Shown here in pieces: positions 43,074-51,581 of a stretch of 60,950 bases of DNA (the first letter of the stretch is position 1; the number at the start of each line of letters is the position of its first letter). The notes under the pieces are model-generated. The model saw only the letters and a list, made by a program, of their open reading frames with translations. It searched no databases and was not told where the DNA came from. Location: contig JBASCW010000014.1 of assembly GCA_049651845.1 (NCBI GenBank), positions 1 through 60,950 of the forward strand, read 5' to 3'. Source of the DNA: RBG-16-66-20 sp049651845 (GTDB lineage Bacteria > Pseudomonadota > Gammaproteobacteria > Burkholderiales > SG8-39). The translations under genes were made by a program, and so were the position numbers.

Positions 43074-43411
43074 AGCGCACGGCCGTAGCCCTGGTGGACG
43101 AAGCGCGCTGCATCGGCTGCGCGCGCTGCATCGACGTCTGCCCGGTGGACGCCATCGCAGGCGCGCGCGGCTACCTGCACACCGTGATCGCCGGCTACTG
43201 CACGGGCTGCGAGCTGTGCCTGCCGCCCTGCCCGGTCGACTGCATCGACATGGTCGCGCCGCCCGGTCCCTGGACGTCCGCAGATGCGAAGGGAGCGAAG
43301 CAGCGCGCCGCGGCCCTGAAGAGAAGAATTGAAGACGAAAAACCAAGGCCCAGGTCCTTCGATCGCAAAGCCGTAATCGCGGCCGCGCTGAGCAGAAAAC
43401 GGACGAAATGA
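43070..43411 (+). CDS. RnfB-like ferredoxin with two [4Fe-4S] clusters
   Basis: This 113-residue protein has two complete cluster motifs, CIGCARCIDVCPVDAI (14-29) and CTGCELCLPPCPVDCI (about 44-59). A basic C-terminal tail of about 50 residues follows (RRIEDEKPRPRSFDRKAVI). It resembles the ferredoxin part of RnfB/RsxB without the membrane anchor. In Betaproteobacteria such a gene often precedes nth, as it does here by a 4-base overlap, so it may supply electrons or clusters to that enzyme. The start is GTG. Confidence 0.92.
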   Translation: MKRTAVALVDEARCIGCARCIDVCPVDAIAGARGYLHTVIAGYCTGCELCLPPCPVDCIDMVAPPGPWTSADAKGAKQRAAALKRRIEDEKPRPRSFDRKAVIAAALSRKRTK

Positions 43412-44058
43412 ATCCGAAAAAGCGCCGGGAGATCTTCGAGCGCTTCCGCGCCGCCAGCCCGCACCCGAAGAGCGAGCTCGCCTACCGCACGCCCTACGAG
43501 CTGCTGGTGGCGGTGGTGCTCTCGGCGCAGGCCACGGACAAGTCGGTGAACCTCGCCACCGCGAAGCTGTTCCCGGTGGCCAACACGCCCGCGAAGATGG
43601 TCGAGCTGGGCGAAGCGCGCTTGACCGATTGCATCAAGACGATTGGTCTATTCCGGAACAAGGCGAAGAACGTGATCCAGCTTTCACAGCTGTTGATTCA
43701 GAACTTCAAGGGCGAAGTTCCCCAGACCCGCGAAGAACTGGAAAGCCTGCCCGGGGTCGGGCGCAAGACGGCCAACGTGGTGCTCAACGTCGCCTTCGGC
43801 CAGCCTACGATGGCGGTGGACACTCACATTTTCAGAGTTGCGAACCGCACAGGGCTCGGGCCCGGCAAGGATCCGCTGGAAGTCGAGCGCAAGCTCGTCA
43901 AGTTCACGCCGCCCGAATTCATGCAGCACGCGCACCACTGGCTGATCCTGCACGGGCGCTACGTCTGCGTGGCGCGCAAGCCGAAGTGCCCGGAGTGCCC
44001 GATCCGGGACCTCTGCGACTTCAAGGGAAAGACGAAAGAAAAAAGGGGGTCGGAGTAA
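43408..44058 (+). CDS. nth: endonuclease III
   Basis: Nth removes oxidised pyrimidines and nicks abasic sites. The 216-residue protein aligns with E. coli numbering: catalytic K120 in the hairpin LPGVGRKTA, D138 in VDTHIFR, and the iron-sulfur ligands C187, C194, C197 and C203. The last residues (EKRGSE) and the stop codon are encoded by the left arm of a long inverted repeat (44040-44065). The natural C-terminus was probably replaced by insertion of that element. Confidence 0.98.
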   Translation: MNPKKRREIFERFRAASPHPKSELAYRTPYELLVAVVLSAQATDKSVNLATAKLFPVANTPAKMVELGEARLTDCIKTIGLFRNKAKNVIQLSQLLIQNFKGEVPQTREELESLPGVGRKTANVVLNVAFGQPTMAVDTHIFRVANRTGLGPGKDPLEVERKLVKFTPPEFMQHAHHWLILHGRYVCVARKPKCPECPIRDLCDFKGKTKEKRGSE

Positions 44059-44122
44059 CATTTCCGCGAGTGCCGTCGAGGCGCTCAGGTCGTCGAGGAA
44101 ATGTTACTCCGACCCCCTTTTT
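44040..44122. repeat. 26-bp perfect inverted repeat, REP-like palindrome and likely two-way terminator
   Basis: The arms 44040-44065 and 44097-44122 are exact reverse complements (AAAAAGGGGGTCGGAGTAAC, then ATTTCC), with a 31-base loop. A runs at the left and T runs at the right allow intrinsic termination in both directions between convergent nth and the cytochrome genes. The left arm supplies the nth stop codon. From memory, similar GGGTCGGAGTAACATT palindromes are scattered in proteobacterial genomes, sometimes near RAYT-type transposases; this is not checked here. Confidence 0.85.
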
Positions 44123-44125
44123 CTC

Positions 44126-44458
44126 TTAGCGCTGGAAGTGCAGGCTGGACCTCTGGCCGGCGAACCAGGCCGCGAGGTCCTCGATGTCCTTCTTCTTCAG
44201 CGGATCGGCGAAGGCCTTCATGACCGCGTTGGCGCGCTTGCCCGACTTGTAGTCGGCGAGCGCCCTGGCGATGTAGTCGGCGTACTGGCCGGCGAGGATC
44301 GGGTTTTCCGGCGAGACGGGCTTGGCGCCGTCGGCGCCGTGGCAGGCCGCGCAGACCTTCTCGGCGATGGCCTTGCCGTTGGCTGGATCGGCGGCCAAGG
44401 CGTTGCCCGAAAGCGGGAGCGCTGCGGCGCAGGCCGCGGCGATCAGGAGGACTCTCAT
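44126..44458 (-). CDS. exported monoheme cytochrome c (c553-like)
   Basis: This 110-residue precursor has a signal peptide (MRVLLIAAACAAALPLSGNALA) and one heme site CAACH near residue 36 (KVCAACHGADG). The axial methionine is probably in NAVMKAFADPL. The C-terminal LKKKDIEDLAAWFA is the usual class I cytochrome ending. It is a periplasmic electron carrier of unknown partner. It is coupled by ATGA to the second cytochrome gene. Its stop lies 4 bases past the inverted repeat. Confidence 0.95.
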   Translation of the reverse strand: MRVLLIAAACAAALPLSGNALAADPANGKAIAEKVCAACHGADGAKPVSPENPILAGQYADYIARALADYKSGKRANAVMKAFADPLKKKDIEDLAAWFAGQRSSLHFQR

Positions 44459-44811
44459 TTGTGCCCCCCTGCCGGCGCGGCGGAATAGTAGGCGGCGAGG
44501 TCGGCGATGTCCTTGGCCGAGAGGCTGGCCGCGATGCCGCGCATGGACGGATGCTTGCGCTCGCCCGACTTGTAGGCGTTGAGCGCGTTGCTGAGATAGA
44601 CGGCCGACTGGCCGCCCAGCTTCGGCACGTGATAGACCTGCGGGTAGGCGGTCTTGTAGCCCGGAATGCCGTGGCAGCCTTCGCACATGGCGATCTTCTT
44701 GCGCGCTTCGGCCGGATCGCCCGCGGGCGCCGCCTGCTGCGCATGACCGGCAGCGGAAAACGTCGTCAGGATCATTCCTGCGACCAGATTCTTATTGGAG
44801 GAGAGTTTCAT
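44455..44811 (-). CDS. exported monoheme cytochrome c (c553-like), first of a tandem pair
   Basis: This 118-residue precursor has a signal peptide to about residue 24 (ending AAGHA) and heme site CEGCH near 43-47. KLGGQSAVYLSNALNAYKSGERKHPSMRG provides the methionine ligand. The paired c-type domains resemble the halves of a cytochrome c4 split into two genes. They share the arrangement GQ..YL/YI..AL..YKSG, which suggests an old duplication. The ATTATAAT in the divergent gap upstream could serve as its -10. Confidence 0.95.
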   Translation of the reverse strand: MKLSSNKNLVAGMILTTFSAAGHAQQAAPAGDPAEARKKIAMCEGCHGIPGYKTAYPQVYHVPKLGGQSAVYLSNALNAYKSGERKHPSMRGIAASLSAKDIADLAAYYSAAPAGGHK

Positions 44812-44842
44812 TCAGGTGGCGGCGGGGTCGAGAGACCGGGCG

Positions 44843-44850
44843 ATTATAAT
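44843..44850. promoter_or_regulatory. ATTATAAT palindrome shared by divergent promoters
   Basis: The 8-base palindrome contains TATAAT in both directions: 44845-44850 for the MoxR gene (leader about 17 bases, AGGGA before the ATG) and 44848-44843 for the cytochromes (leader about 25 bases). Both polymerases cannot occupy it at once. The -35 regions are weak. Confidence 0.5.
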
Positions 44851-44873
44851 GCGATTTTGGCCAGGGACATCCG

Positions 44874-45719
<846 letters not shown>

Positions 45720-45735
45720 AACGCCGCCGGGCGGC

Positions 45736-46455
45736 ATGCTCGGAAGGATCCTGTCGGGAGTCTGGCGCTCGCTGCGGTCGCGGGGGCGGGAGCCGGCGAA
45801 CCCGCTCGCCGATTACTTCTTCGCCAATCCGGGCCGGCGGATCCAGAAGTGGCACCACTACTTCGAGATCTATCACCGCCACTTCCAGGCCTTCCGTGGC
45901 CGCTCGCCGGTAGTGCTCGAGATCGGCGTGTTCCACGGCGGCTCGCTGCAGATGTGGAAGCGCTATTTCGGCCCCGGCGCGCGCATCGTCGGGGTCGACA
46001 TCGACCCGCGCTGCCGCGGATTCGAGGAGCCGGGCATCGAGATCCTGATCGGTGACCAGGCCGACCGCGCGTTCCTCGCCGGCATCCGGGCACGCCTGCC
46101 GCGCATCGACATCGTCATCGACGACGGCGGCCATGCCTTCCCGCAGCAGATCGCCAGCTTCGAGGAGCTCTACCCGCACCTGCAGCCCGAGGGCGTGTAC
46201 CTCTGCGAGGACCTCCACACCTCCTACGCGCCGAACTTCGGCGGCGGCTACCGGCGCGATGGCACGTTCGTCGAGTACGCGAAAGGGCTGGTCGACCGCC
46301 TGCACGCCTGGTACAGCTTCGAACCGGCGCGCTTCGCGGTGGACGCACTCACGCGCAGCACCTATGCGCTGCACTTCTACGACAGCGTGCTGGCGATCGA
46401 GAAGCGGCCGATCGCCGAGCCGCAGCAATCCATGACCGGCACGCCGTCGTTCTGA
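45736..46455 (+). CDS. class I SAM-dependent methyltransferase, cephalosporin-hydroxylase/macrocin-O-methyltransferase-like
   Basis: This 239-residue protein has LEIGVFHGGSLQMWKRYFG (61-79) as motif I, IVGVDIDPRC for the strand 2 acidic end, and IDIVIDDGGHAFPQQIASFEELYPHL (124-149). The DDGGH metal-binding type motif is typical of the CmcI/TylF-like group of small-molecule methyltransferases. EGVYLCEDLHTSY follows. The substrate is unknown; sugars of surface glycans are possible. It stands where a VWA gene would be expected after moxR. Confidence 0.85.
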   Translation: MLGRILSGVWRSLRSRGREPANPLADYFFANPGRRIQKWHHYFEIYHRHFQAFRGRSPVVLEIGVFHGGSLQMWKRYFGPGARIVGVDIDPRCRGFEEPGIEILIGDQADRAFLAGIRARLPRIDIVIDDGGHAFPQQIASFEELYPHLQPEGVYLCEDLHTSYAPNFGGGYRRDGTFVEYAKGLVDRLHAWYSFEPARFAVDALTRSTYALHFYDSVLAIEKRPIAEPQQSMTGTPSF

Positions 46456-46468
46456 GCGCGCGCCGCGG

Positions 46469-47284
46469 CTAGGTGCCGTAGCGCACGCGGCGGCCGAGCT
46501 CGCGGATCGCGGCGAGCACCGAGAAGCAGGCGAGCATCGAGGTCTTCGGGTTCTCGGGCATCGCCACCGACTCGAACTTGATGTCTACGCGGCCGGTCTT
46601 GCCGCGGATGACGATGAAGTGCGTGTTGAACTTGAGCGCCGGGTCCGCCACCACCTTGAGCCGCGTGCGGTCGAAGCCGATGCCGGCCATCGAGAGCACC
46701 GCCGCGATGTTCACGTTGGCCGGAAAGTGCGGCACGCCCTCGCGCGCGCTGCCCTCGAACAGCACGCGCGGGCCGGTCAGGCAATCCAGATCGACGCCGA
46801 GCTTCTCCACGTAGGGAATCCCCTTCCAGGCGGCGGGCGGCTTGGTCACCGCGATGCTCACCTCGTCGGCGCCCGCGAGGCAGACGGCCTTGAGCGCATC
46901 GAGCCCGCCGATGCCGCCCGAGGGCACGTAGAGCAGCGCGCCATGCTGCGCTGCGGCGCGCTCGAGCCGGTCGCGCAGCGCGTCGTCGCACAGCGCGCCG
47001 CCCGAGAGCGCGACGAAAGAGATGCCGCGCGCAAGCAGCGGCTCCGCGTACTCGCGCACCGCGTCGTGCGACGCCGCTTCGACGACGGCGTCGGGCCGCG
47101 CCGCCGCGAGCGCCTCCAAGCCGACCACGAAGGGGGCGCCGAACGCCACGGCGAGCGCTTTGCCCTTCGACGCCTCGCTGCGTCCCGCAATGGCGACCAC
47201 CTGCACCTCGCCGAGCGCACCGTCGCGCAGATGCTCCAGGACAAGGCGCGCGATGACGCCGCCGCCGATCAGGCCGATGCGCAT
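46469..47284 (-). CDS. L-aspartate dehydrogenase
   Basis: This 271-residue NAD(P)-dependent enzyme makes iminoaspartate/oxaloacetate from aspartate. The Rossmann motif is IGLIGGGVIARLVLEHL (3-19). VVEAASHDAVREYAEPLLARG, the catalytic region LYVPSGGIGGLDAL, and HFPANVNIAAVLSMAGIGFD with its histidine are all family signatures. It is divergent from a tripartite tricarboxylate transporter 78 bases away. This suggests the transporter imports a C4 or related acid, or that the pair is regulated together. Confidence 0.93.
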   Translation of the reverse strand: MRIGLIGGGVIARLVLEHLRDGALGEVQVVAIAGRSEASKGKALAVAFGAPFVVGLEALAAARPDAVVEAASHDAVREYAEPLLARGISFVALSGGALCDDALRDRLERAAAQHGALLYVPSGGIGGLDALKAVCLAGADEVSIAVTKPPAAWKGIPYVEKLGVDLDCLTGPRVLFEGSAREGVPHFPANVNIAAVLSMAGIGFDRTRLKVVADPALKFNTHFIVIRGKTGRVDIKFESVAMPENPKTSMLACFSVLAAIRELGRRVRYGT

Positions 47285-47362
47285 GCTTTCCCCGTGAATG
47301 GGCTTTCACCCGTTCGTCGATTCTGCCATAGTAGGCGCGCTGATAACCTCGGAGGAGGAACC

Positions 47363-48307
47363 ATGAAAGGCATTCGTGCAATCGCAGCAGGGGTCGCCGC
47401 GCTCGCCTCGTCGCTGGCGTTCGCGCAGTATCCGGACCGCCCGATCAAGCTGATCGTGCCCTGGCCCGCGGGCGGCGACACCGACAACATCTTCCGGCCG
47501 TACGCGCCGCTGATGCAGAAGCACATCGGCCAGACGGTGGTGATCGCCAACGTCGGCGGCGCTTCCGGCACCAAGGGCGCCAAGGAGGCGAAGGATTCGC
47601 CGCCCGACGGCTACACGATCTACGGCGTGCACGACTACATCCACTCGACCTACTACACGGGCGTGGCCGACGTGAACTACACCGATTTCGAGCCGGTGTG
47701 CCTGGTGTCGTCCACTCCCTCGGTGCTCACCGCGAGCCCGAAGACGCCTTGGAACGACTGGAAGGGCCTGCTTGCCGACGCCAAGGCGCGCCCCGGCCAG
47801 ATCTCGGTGGGCGCAACGCTCGGCTCGACCAGCCATTTCTTTCCCGCGCTGATCGAGAAGGCCGCCGGCATCAAGTTCAAGTACGTGTCCTACGAGGGCC
47901 TCGCGCCGCGCATGAACGCGATCCTCGGCGGGCACATCGACCTCACCGACTCGAACATGACGCAGAAGGGCAAGGTCGAGGCCGGCCAGTTGAAGTTCAT
48001 CGCCGTCGGCACCGACAAGCGCAGCCCCGAGATGCCGAACGTGCCGACGCTGAAGGAACTCGGCGTCAACGTCACCTACACGGTGAGCCGCGGCATCCTC
48101 GCGCCGAAGGGCACGCCGGACGCCGTGCTGGCGAAGCTCGAGTCGGCCTGCGCCGCCACGGTGAAGGAGCCGGCGTTCGAGGACTCGATGAAGAAGCAGG
48201 CGACCGACGTGCGCTACCTGGGCCGCAAGCCGTATGCCGAGTGGCTCAAGGGCAATGACGAGCTGAACAAGACGCTGGCAAAAGACCTCGGCCTGCTGAA
48301 GCGGTGA
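47363..48307 (+). CDS. tripartite tricarboxylate transporter receptor (TctC/Bug family)
   Basis: This 314-residue periplasmic binding protein has an ideal GGAGGAGG before its ATG and a signal peptide ending SSLAFA (about 1-21). YPDRPIKLIVPWPAGGDTDNIFRP is the Bug-family opening, followed by GGASGTKGAKEAKDSPPDGYTIYGVH and a C-terminal YAEWLKGNDELNKTLAKDL. The ligand cannot be told; the family binds carboxylates. It heads the tctCBA-type operon. Confidence 0.96.
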   Translation: MKGIRAIAAGVAALASSLAFAQYPDRPIKLIVPWPAGGDTDNIFRPYAPLMQKHIGQTVVIANVGGASGTKGAKEAKDSPPDGYTIYGVHDYIHSTYYTGVADVNYTDFEPVCLVSSTPSVLTASPKTPWNDWKGLLADAKARPGQISVGATLGSTSHFFPALIEKAAGIKFKYVSYEGLAPRMNAILGGHIDLTDSNMTQKGKVEAGQLKFIAVGTDKRSPEMPNVPTLKELGVNVTYTVSRGILAPKGTPDAVLAKLESACAATVKEPAFEDSMKKQATDVRYLGRKPYAEWLKGNDELNKTLAKDLGLLKR

Positions 48308-48777
48308 GCCGGGATGGCATTGCGGGGCTCGCGGTGCTCGCCGCGAGCCTCGTGCTCTTCGCACTGACGCTCGACCTGAAGGACAACCCGATGGTCCCGG
48401 TCGGGCCGGGCCTTTATCCGCGCATCGTGCTGGGGCTCACCGCCGTGCTCTCGCTCGGGCTGGTGATCGGCGACGTGCTGGCGCGCCGCAGGCTGGTCGC
48501 CGCATCCGGGCCGAAGAAGGACAAGCTCAACTACCGGCTGGTGGCGATCAGCTTCGGCGTCTTCGCTCTGTACGCGGTCGCGCTCCCCTGGTTGGGTTTC
48601 CGCATCGCTACCGTCCTCTTCGTGGGCGGCGCCAATGCCCTGCTCGATCCGCCGCGCGGCGCCAGGGGCTGGGGCCGCGCCCTGGTTCTCGCGCTGCTGA
48701 CCTCGCTGGTGACCTGGCTCGTGTTCGAGCGCTGGCTGTCGGTGCTGCTGCCGCGCGGCCGCTGGACGGGATTCTGA
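48304..48777 (+). CDS. tripartite tricarboxylate transporter small subunit (TctB family)
   Basis: This 157-residue protein starts at a GTG overlapping the receptor stop. It has four hydrophobic segments (about 6-22, 38-57, 78-100 and 120-145). The MVPVGPGLYPRIV turn after helix 1 is characteristic of TctB. It is the small membrane partner of the TctA channel that starts 3 bases later. Confidence 0.92.
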   Translation: MSRDGIAGLAVLAASLVLFALTLDLKDNPMVPVGPGLYPRIVLGLTAVLSLGLVIGDVLARRRLVAASGPKKDKLNYRLVAISFGVFALYAVALPWLGFRIATVLFVGGANALLDPPRGARGWGRALVLALLTSLVTWLVFERWLSVLLPRGRWTGF

Positions 48778-48780
48778 TCG

Positions 48781-50304
48781 ATGCTTGAGCTTCTGGGCGC
48801 CGCGCTCGTCAACGTGGCGCAGATGAAGTACCTGGTGCCGCTCTTCTTCGGCACGCTGGCCGGCGTCGTGGGCGGCGCCCTGCCCGGCGTGACGATCACC
48901 ATGACCATCATCGTAGTGCTGCCCTTCACCTTCGGCCTCGATCCGCTGCAGGGCCTGGCGGCGATGACCGGCGTCTATGTCGGCGGCTCGGCCGGCGGCC
49001 TGGTGACCGCGGTGCTGCTCGGCATCCCCGGCACGCCCTCGGCGATCGCCACCACCTTCGACGGCCATCCGATGGCGAAGAAGGGCCAGCCGGGGCGCGC
49101 AGTCTGGCTAGGCGTCTGGGCCTCGTTCTTCGGCGGCCTGGTCGGCGGCGCGTTCCTCATCTTGAGCACCGGGCCGCTGGCGAAGTTCGCGCTCCAGTTC
49201 GGTCCCTGGGAATTCTTCGCGCTGTTCGTGTTCGCGCTGTCGATGGTGGCGGGACTGGTCGAATCCTCGCTCGCCAAGGGCCTGATTTCCGGCGCCCTCG
49301 GGCTGATCGTCACCGTGCTCGGCAACGACCCGGTGATGGGCCAGAAGCGGCTCACCCTCGGCATCCCGATGCTCGAGGGCGGCATCGACTTCCTGCCGGT
49401 GCTGATCGGCGTGTTCGCCTTCGCGCAGATCATGTCCGAGGTCGAGCGCCTGGGTGGCGCGGCGAAGTTCGGCGACGCGGTGGACCGCTCGCTCAGCCTC
49501 GCGATATCGCATGCCAGGGTGATCTGGGAGATTCTCTCGCGGCCCTTCCTGCTGCTGTGGTCCTCGTTCATCGGCGTGGTGATCGGCGTGCTGCCGGCGA
49601 TCGGCGGCAGCGCCGCCAACATGATCGCCTACGACCAGGCAAAGAAGATGTCGCAGCATCCTCAGGATTTCGGCAAGGGCGTGCCCGAGGGCATCATCGC
49701 CTCGGAGTCGTCGAACAACGCCAACGTCGGCGGTTCCCTGGTGACCATCATGGCCTTCGGCATTCCGGGCGACGCAGTCACCGCGGTCATGCTGGGTGCG
49801 CTCACCATCCACGGCATCCAGTCCGGCCCGCTCTTCATCGTGCAGAACCCGCAACTCGCCTATGGCATCTTCGCGGCCTACCTGCTCGCCCACCCGCTGA
49901 TGGTGCTGATCATCGGCCTCGCCGCGCGCTACATGCTGCGCGTGGTCACGGTACCGAAGGCGGCGCTGTTCCCGGTGGTGCTGGTGCTATGCGTGATTGG
50001 CGCCTACGCGCTCAACAACACCATGCAGAACGTCTACATCCTCCTTGCCTTCGGCCTGCTCGGTTACGCCATGGTCAAGGGCGGTTTTCCGCTCGCGCCC
50101 TTCATCCTCGGCGTGGTGCTCGGCGACCAGATCGAGATCAACCTGATCCGCGCTGTCATGACCGACCCGAACCCCTGGCTGTTCCTGACGCGGCCGATCT
50201 CGGGCGCGCTGATCGCCGCCTCGGTCGCCTCGCTCGCCTTCTCGATCTGGCAGCACTACCGCCACCGTGCCAGGACTGCCGCGTCAGCGGACACTGATTT
50301 CTAG
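48781..50304 (+). CDS. tripartite tricarboxylate transporter large subunit (TctA family)
   Basis: This 507-residue, roughly 12-helix channel has the two TctA hallmarks: GVVGGALPGVTITMTIIVVLPFTFG with MTGVYVGGSAGGLVTAVLLGIPGTPSA near the N-terminus, and the equivalent GVVIGVLPAIGGSAANMIAYDQAKK with ESSNNANVGGSLVTIMAFGIPGDAVTAV in the second half. These repeats build the ion and solute sites. It completes the TTT system and converges on the small membrane protein at 50344. Confidence 0.97.
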   Translation: MLELLGAALVNVAQMKYLVPLFFGTLAGVVGGALPGVTITMTIIVVLPFTFGLDPLQGLAAMTGVYVGGSAGGLVTAVLLGIPGTPSAIATTFDGHPMAKKGQPGRAVWLGVWASFFGGLVGGAFLILSTGPLAKFALQFGPWEFFALFVFALSMVAGLVESSLAKGLISGALGLIVTVLGNDPVMGQKRLTLGIPMLEGGIDFLPVLIGVFAFAQIMSEVERLGGAAKFGDAVDRSLSLAISHARVIWEILSRPFLLLWSSFIGVVIGVLPAIGGSAANMIAYDQAKKMSQHPQDFGKGVPEGIIASESSNNANVGGSLVTIMAFGIPGDAVTAVMLGALTIHGIQSGPLFIVQNPQLAYGIFAAYLLAHPLMVLIIGLAARYMLRVVTVPKAALFPVVLVLCVIGAYALNNTMQNVYILLAFGLLGYAMVKGGFPLAPFILGVVLGDQIEINLIRAVMTDPNPWLFLTRPISGALIAASVASLAFSIWQHYRHRARTAASADTDF

Positions 50305-50343
50305 TAACCTGGACAGTTCAGGCCGCGTTGGCCGATGCGTGGT

Positions 50344-50640
50344 TCACCCAAGCACAAAACTCACGACACCAACCACGATCATTGCGGCCAACAGCAGGAA
50401 TGCCAGCATGCTCCAGGGTGGTTTCAACCGACCACGGCTGCTCGGCTGCCAACCGGGTATGACAATCATGTAGTACAGGCAGAAGAGAACCGGAAAGGCT
50501 GCAATAGCAATCAGAATTTTACGGCCCACCGGGGACAAATGCGGGAACAGGAATGACGTGCCCATGGCTACCACGACCAACAGAATGGGTATTTCCAGCA
50601 GGTAGCCGCGTTGGAGCCGGCGAGAATGACGCTCACTCAT
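50344..50640 (-). CDS. small three-helix membrane protein of unknown function
   Basis: This 98-residue protein has a basic N-terminus (MSERHSRRLQRG) and three predicted membrane helices (about 13-33, 40-61 and 76-97). They are separated by short loops, one with PGWQPSSRGRLKPPW. I recognise no family. It lies on the same strand as the duplicated TPR genes, 40 bases after the first of them, and could be the last gene of that group. Base composition here is less GC-rich than the flanks. Confidence 0.7.
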   Translation of the reverse strand: MSERHSRRLQRGYLLEIPILLVVVAMGTSFLFPHLSPVGRKILIAIAAFPVLFCLYYMIVIPGWQPSSRGRLKPPWSMLAFLLLAAMIVVGVVSFVLG

Positions 50641-50680
50641 GTCACGTCATCGGTCGCGATGTCACGCGATTGTCATCGCA

Positions 50681-51571
50681 TCAGTTCGCGCGAGGATAAC
50701 TTACCGTGAACATTGCGCGATCACTATAGGAAAAGCCGCGGGTTGTTAACGTCCGCCCGTCCGGACTTATTTCAAAGGTCGTTGCCTCGCAGCTCTGCCA
50801 TGTGGCGAACATATCGATGCATATCTTTTCCCTCGGCACTTCCCACTTCAGGTTTCCTCTGAAAATAAAGTGATCTTGCCTCACGCGTCTCGGGTTGTTC
50901 AATAAATGAGGGTTGTATCGTCGATCATCAGGACCTAGTTCCCGCGCGATGCTTATGTAATCGAACACCTTCCCATTCAGTTCATACCCGGCGTCGCCAC
51001 GCGAGTCGACCGGTACGCTGACCCCGGTTCTCATGAATCTCGCGCCGTTCATCTGCGCCAATAACTGTTCATCCGTCGGCTTGGGTGGCAACGGTGCCGG
51101 CTGTTCGGCAAGGTACTCCAGACTGAATATCCTTTGCCGCACTTCGCCGGCGTCAGGCAAGCCTGGCGACGCCAATAGATAGAGCCGGAAACTCGCCATT
51201 GCCTCCCGATAGCGCTTGGCAGCCTCTTGCGCGACGCCCAGGTTGTAGTAGGGCGTCGCTAACCATGGCGCAGCTATGGACGCCGCGTTGAATTCGGCGA
51301 TGGCCTTCTCGAAGTCCGAGGGCTCCTTCGCAATCTTGAAAGCCGCCTGCCCCCGCCCCAATCGCCGCTCCGCTTCCTCCGGCATCGCAGGCGGCGGTTT
51401 GATCTCCTGGGCGAGCTTGACGATGCGCTCGCGCAATGCGTTGTCGCCGGGGTTCGACTGCAATTGCGTCACGAATTGATTCAACTGCTCGCGCGGGCTT
51501 TTCGCAAAGGAGGTTGAAAAAAATGGCGAAACGCACAGCAAGGCCACGAAAATCAACTTGGTCAGGAGCAT
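50681..51571 (-). CDS. exported TPR protein, duplicate copy B
   Basis: This 296-residue precursor has a signal peptide (1-23, ending STSFA). A helical region of about 23-170 has TPR-like repeats (GRGQAAFKIAKEPSDFEKAIAEF, then TPYYNLGVAQEAAKRYREAMASF). A C-terminal domain of about 175-296 is beta-rich and ends VSYPRAN. It is a clear paralogue of the gene at 51582-52454, from which it is separated by 10 bases. The N-terminal halves are near-identical, while the C-terminal halves keep only anchors such as ELGPDDRRYN and LKWE. A CEA..C pair may form a disulfide. Function unknown. Confidence 0.85.
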   Translation of the reverse strand: MLLTKLIFVALLCVSPFFSTSFAKSPREQLNQFVTQLQSNPGDNALRERIVKLAQEIKPPPAMPEEAERRLGRGQAAFKIAKEPSDFEKAIAEFNAASIAAPWLATPYYNLGVAQEAAKRYREAMASFRLYLLASPGLPDAGEVRQRIFSLEYLAEQPAPLPPKPTDEQLLAQMNGARFMRTGVSVPVDSRGDAGYELNGKVFDYISIARELGPDDRRYNPHLLNNPRRVRQDHFIFRGNLKWEVPREKICIDMFATWQSCEATTFEISPDGRTLTTRGFSYSDRAMFTVSYPRAN

Positions 51572-51581
51572 AGCTTCAGAC

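Noticed and set aside
44085..44744. Alternative minus-strand frame covering both cytochrome genes
   Set aside because: It lacks heme motifs, while the two annotated frames each have a signal peptide and CxxCH.
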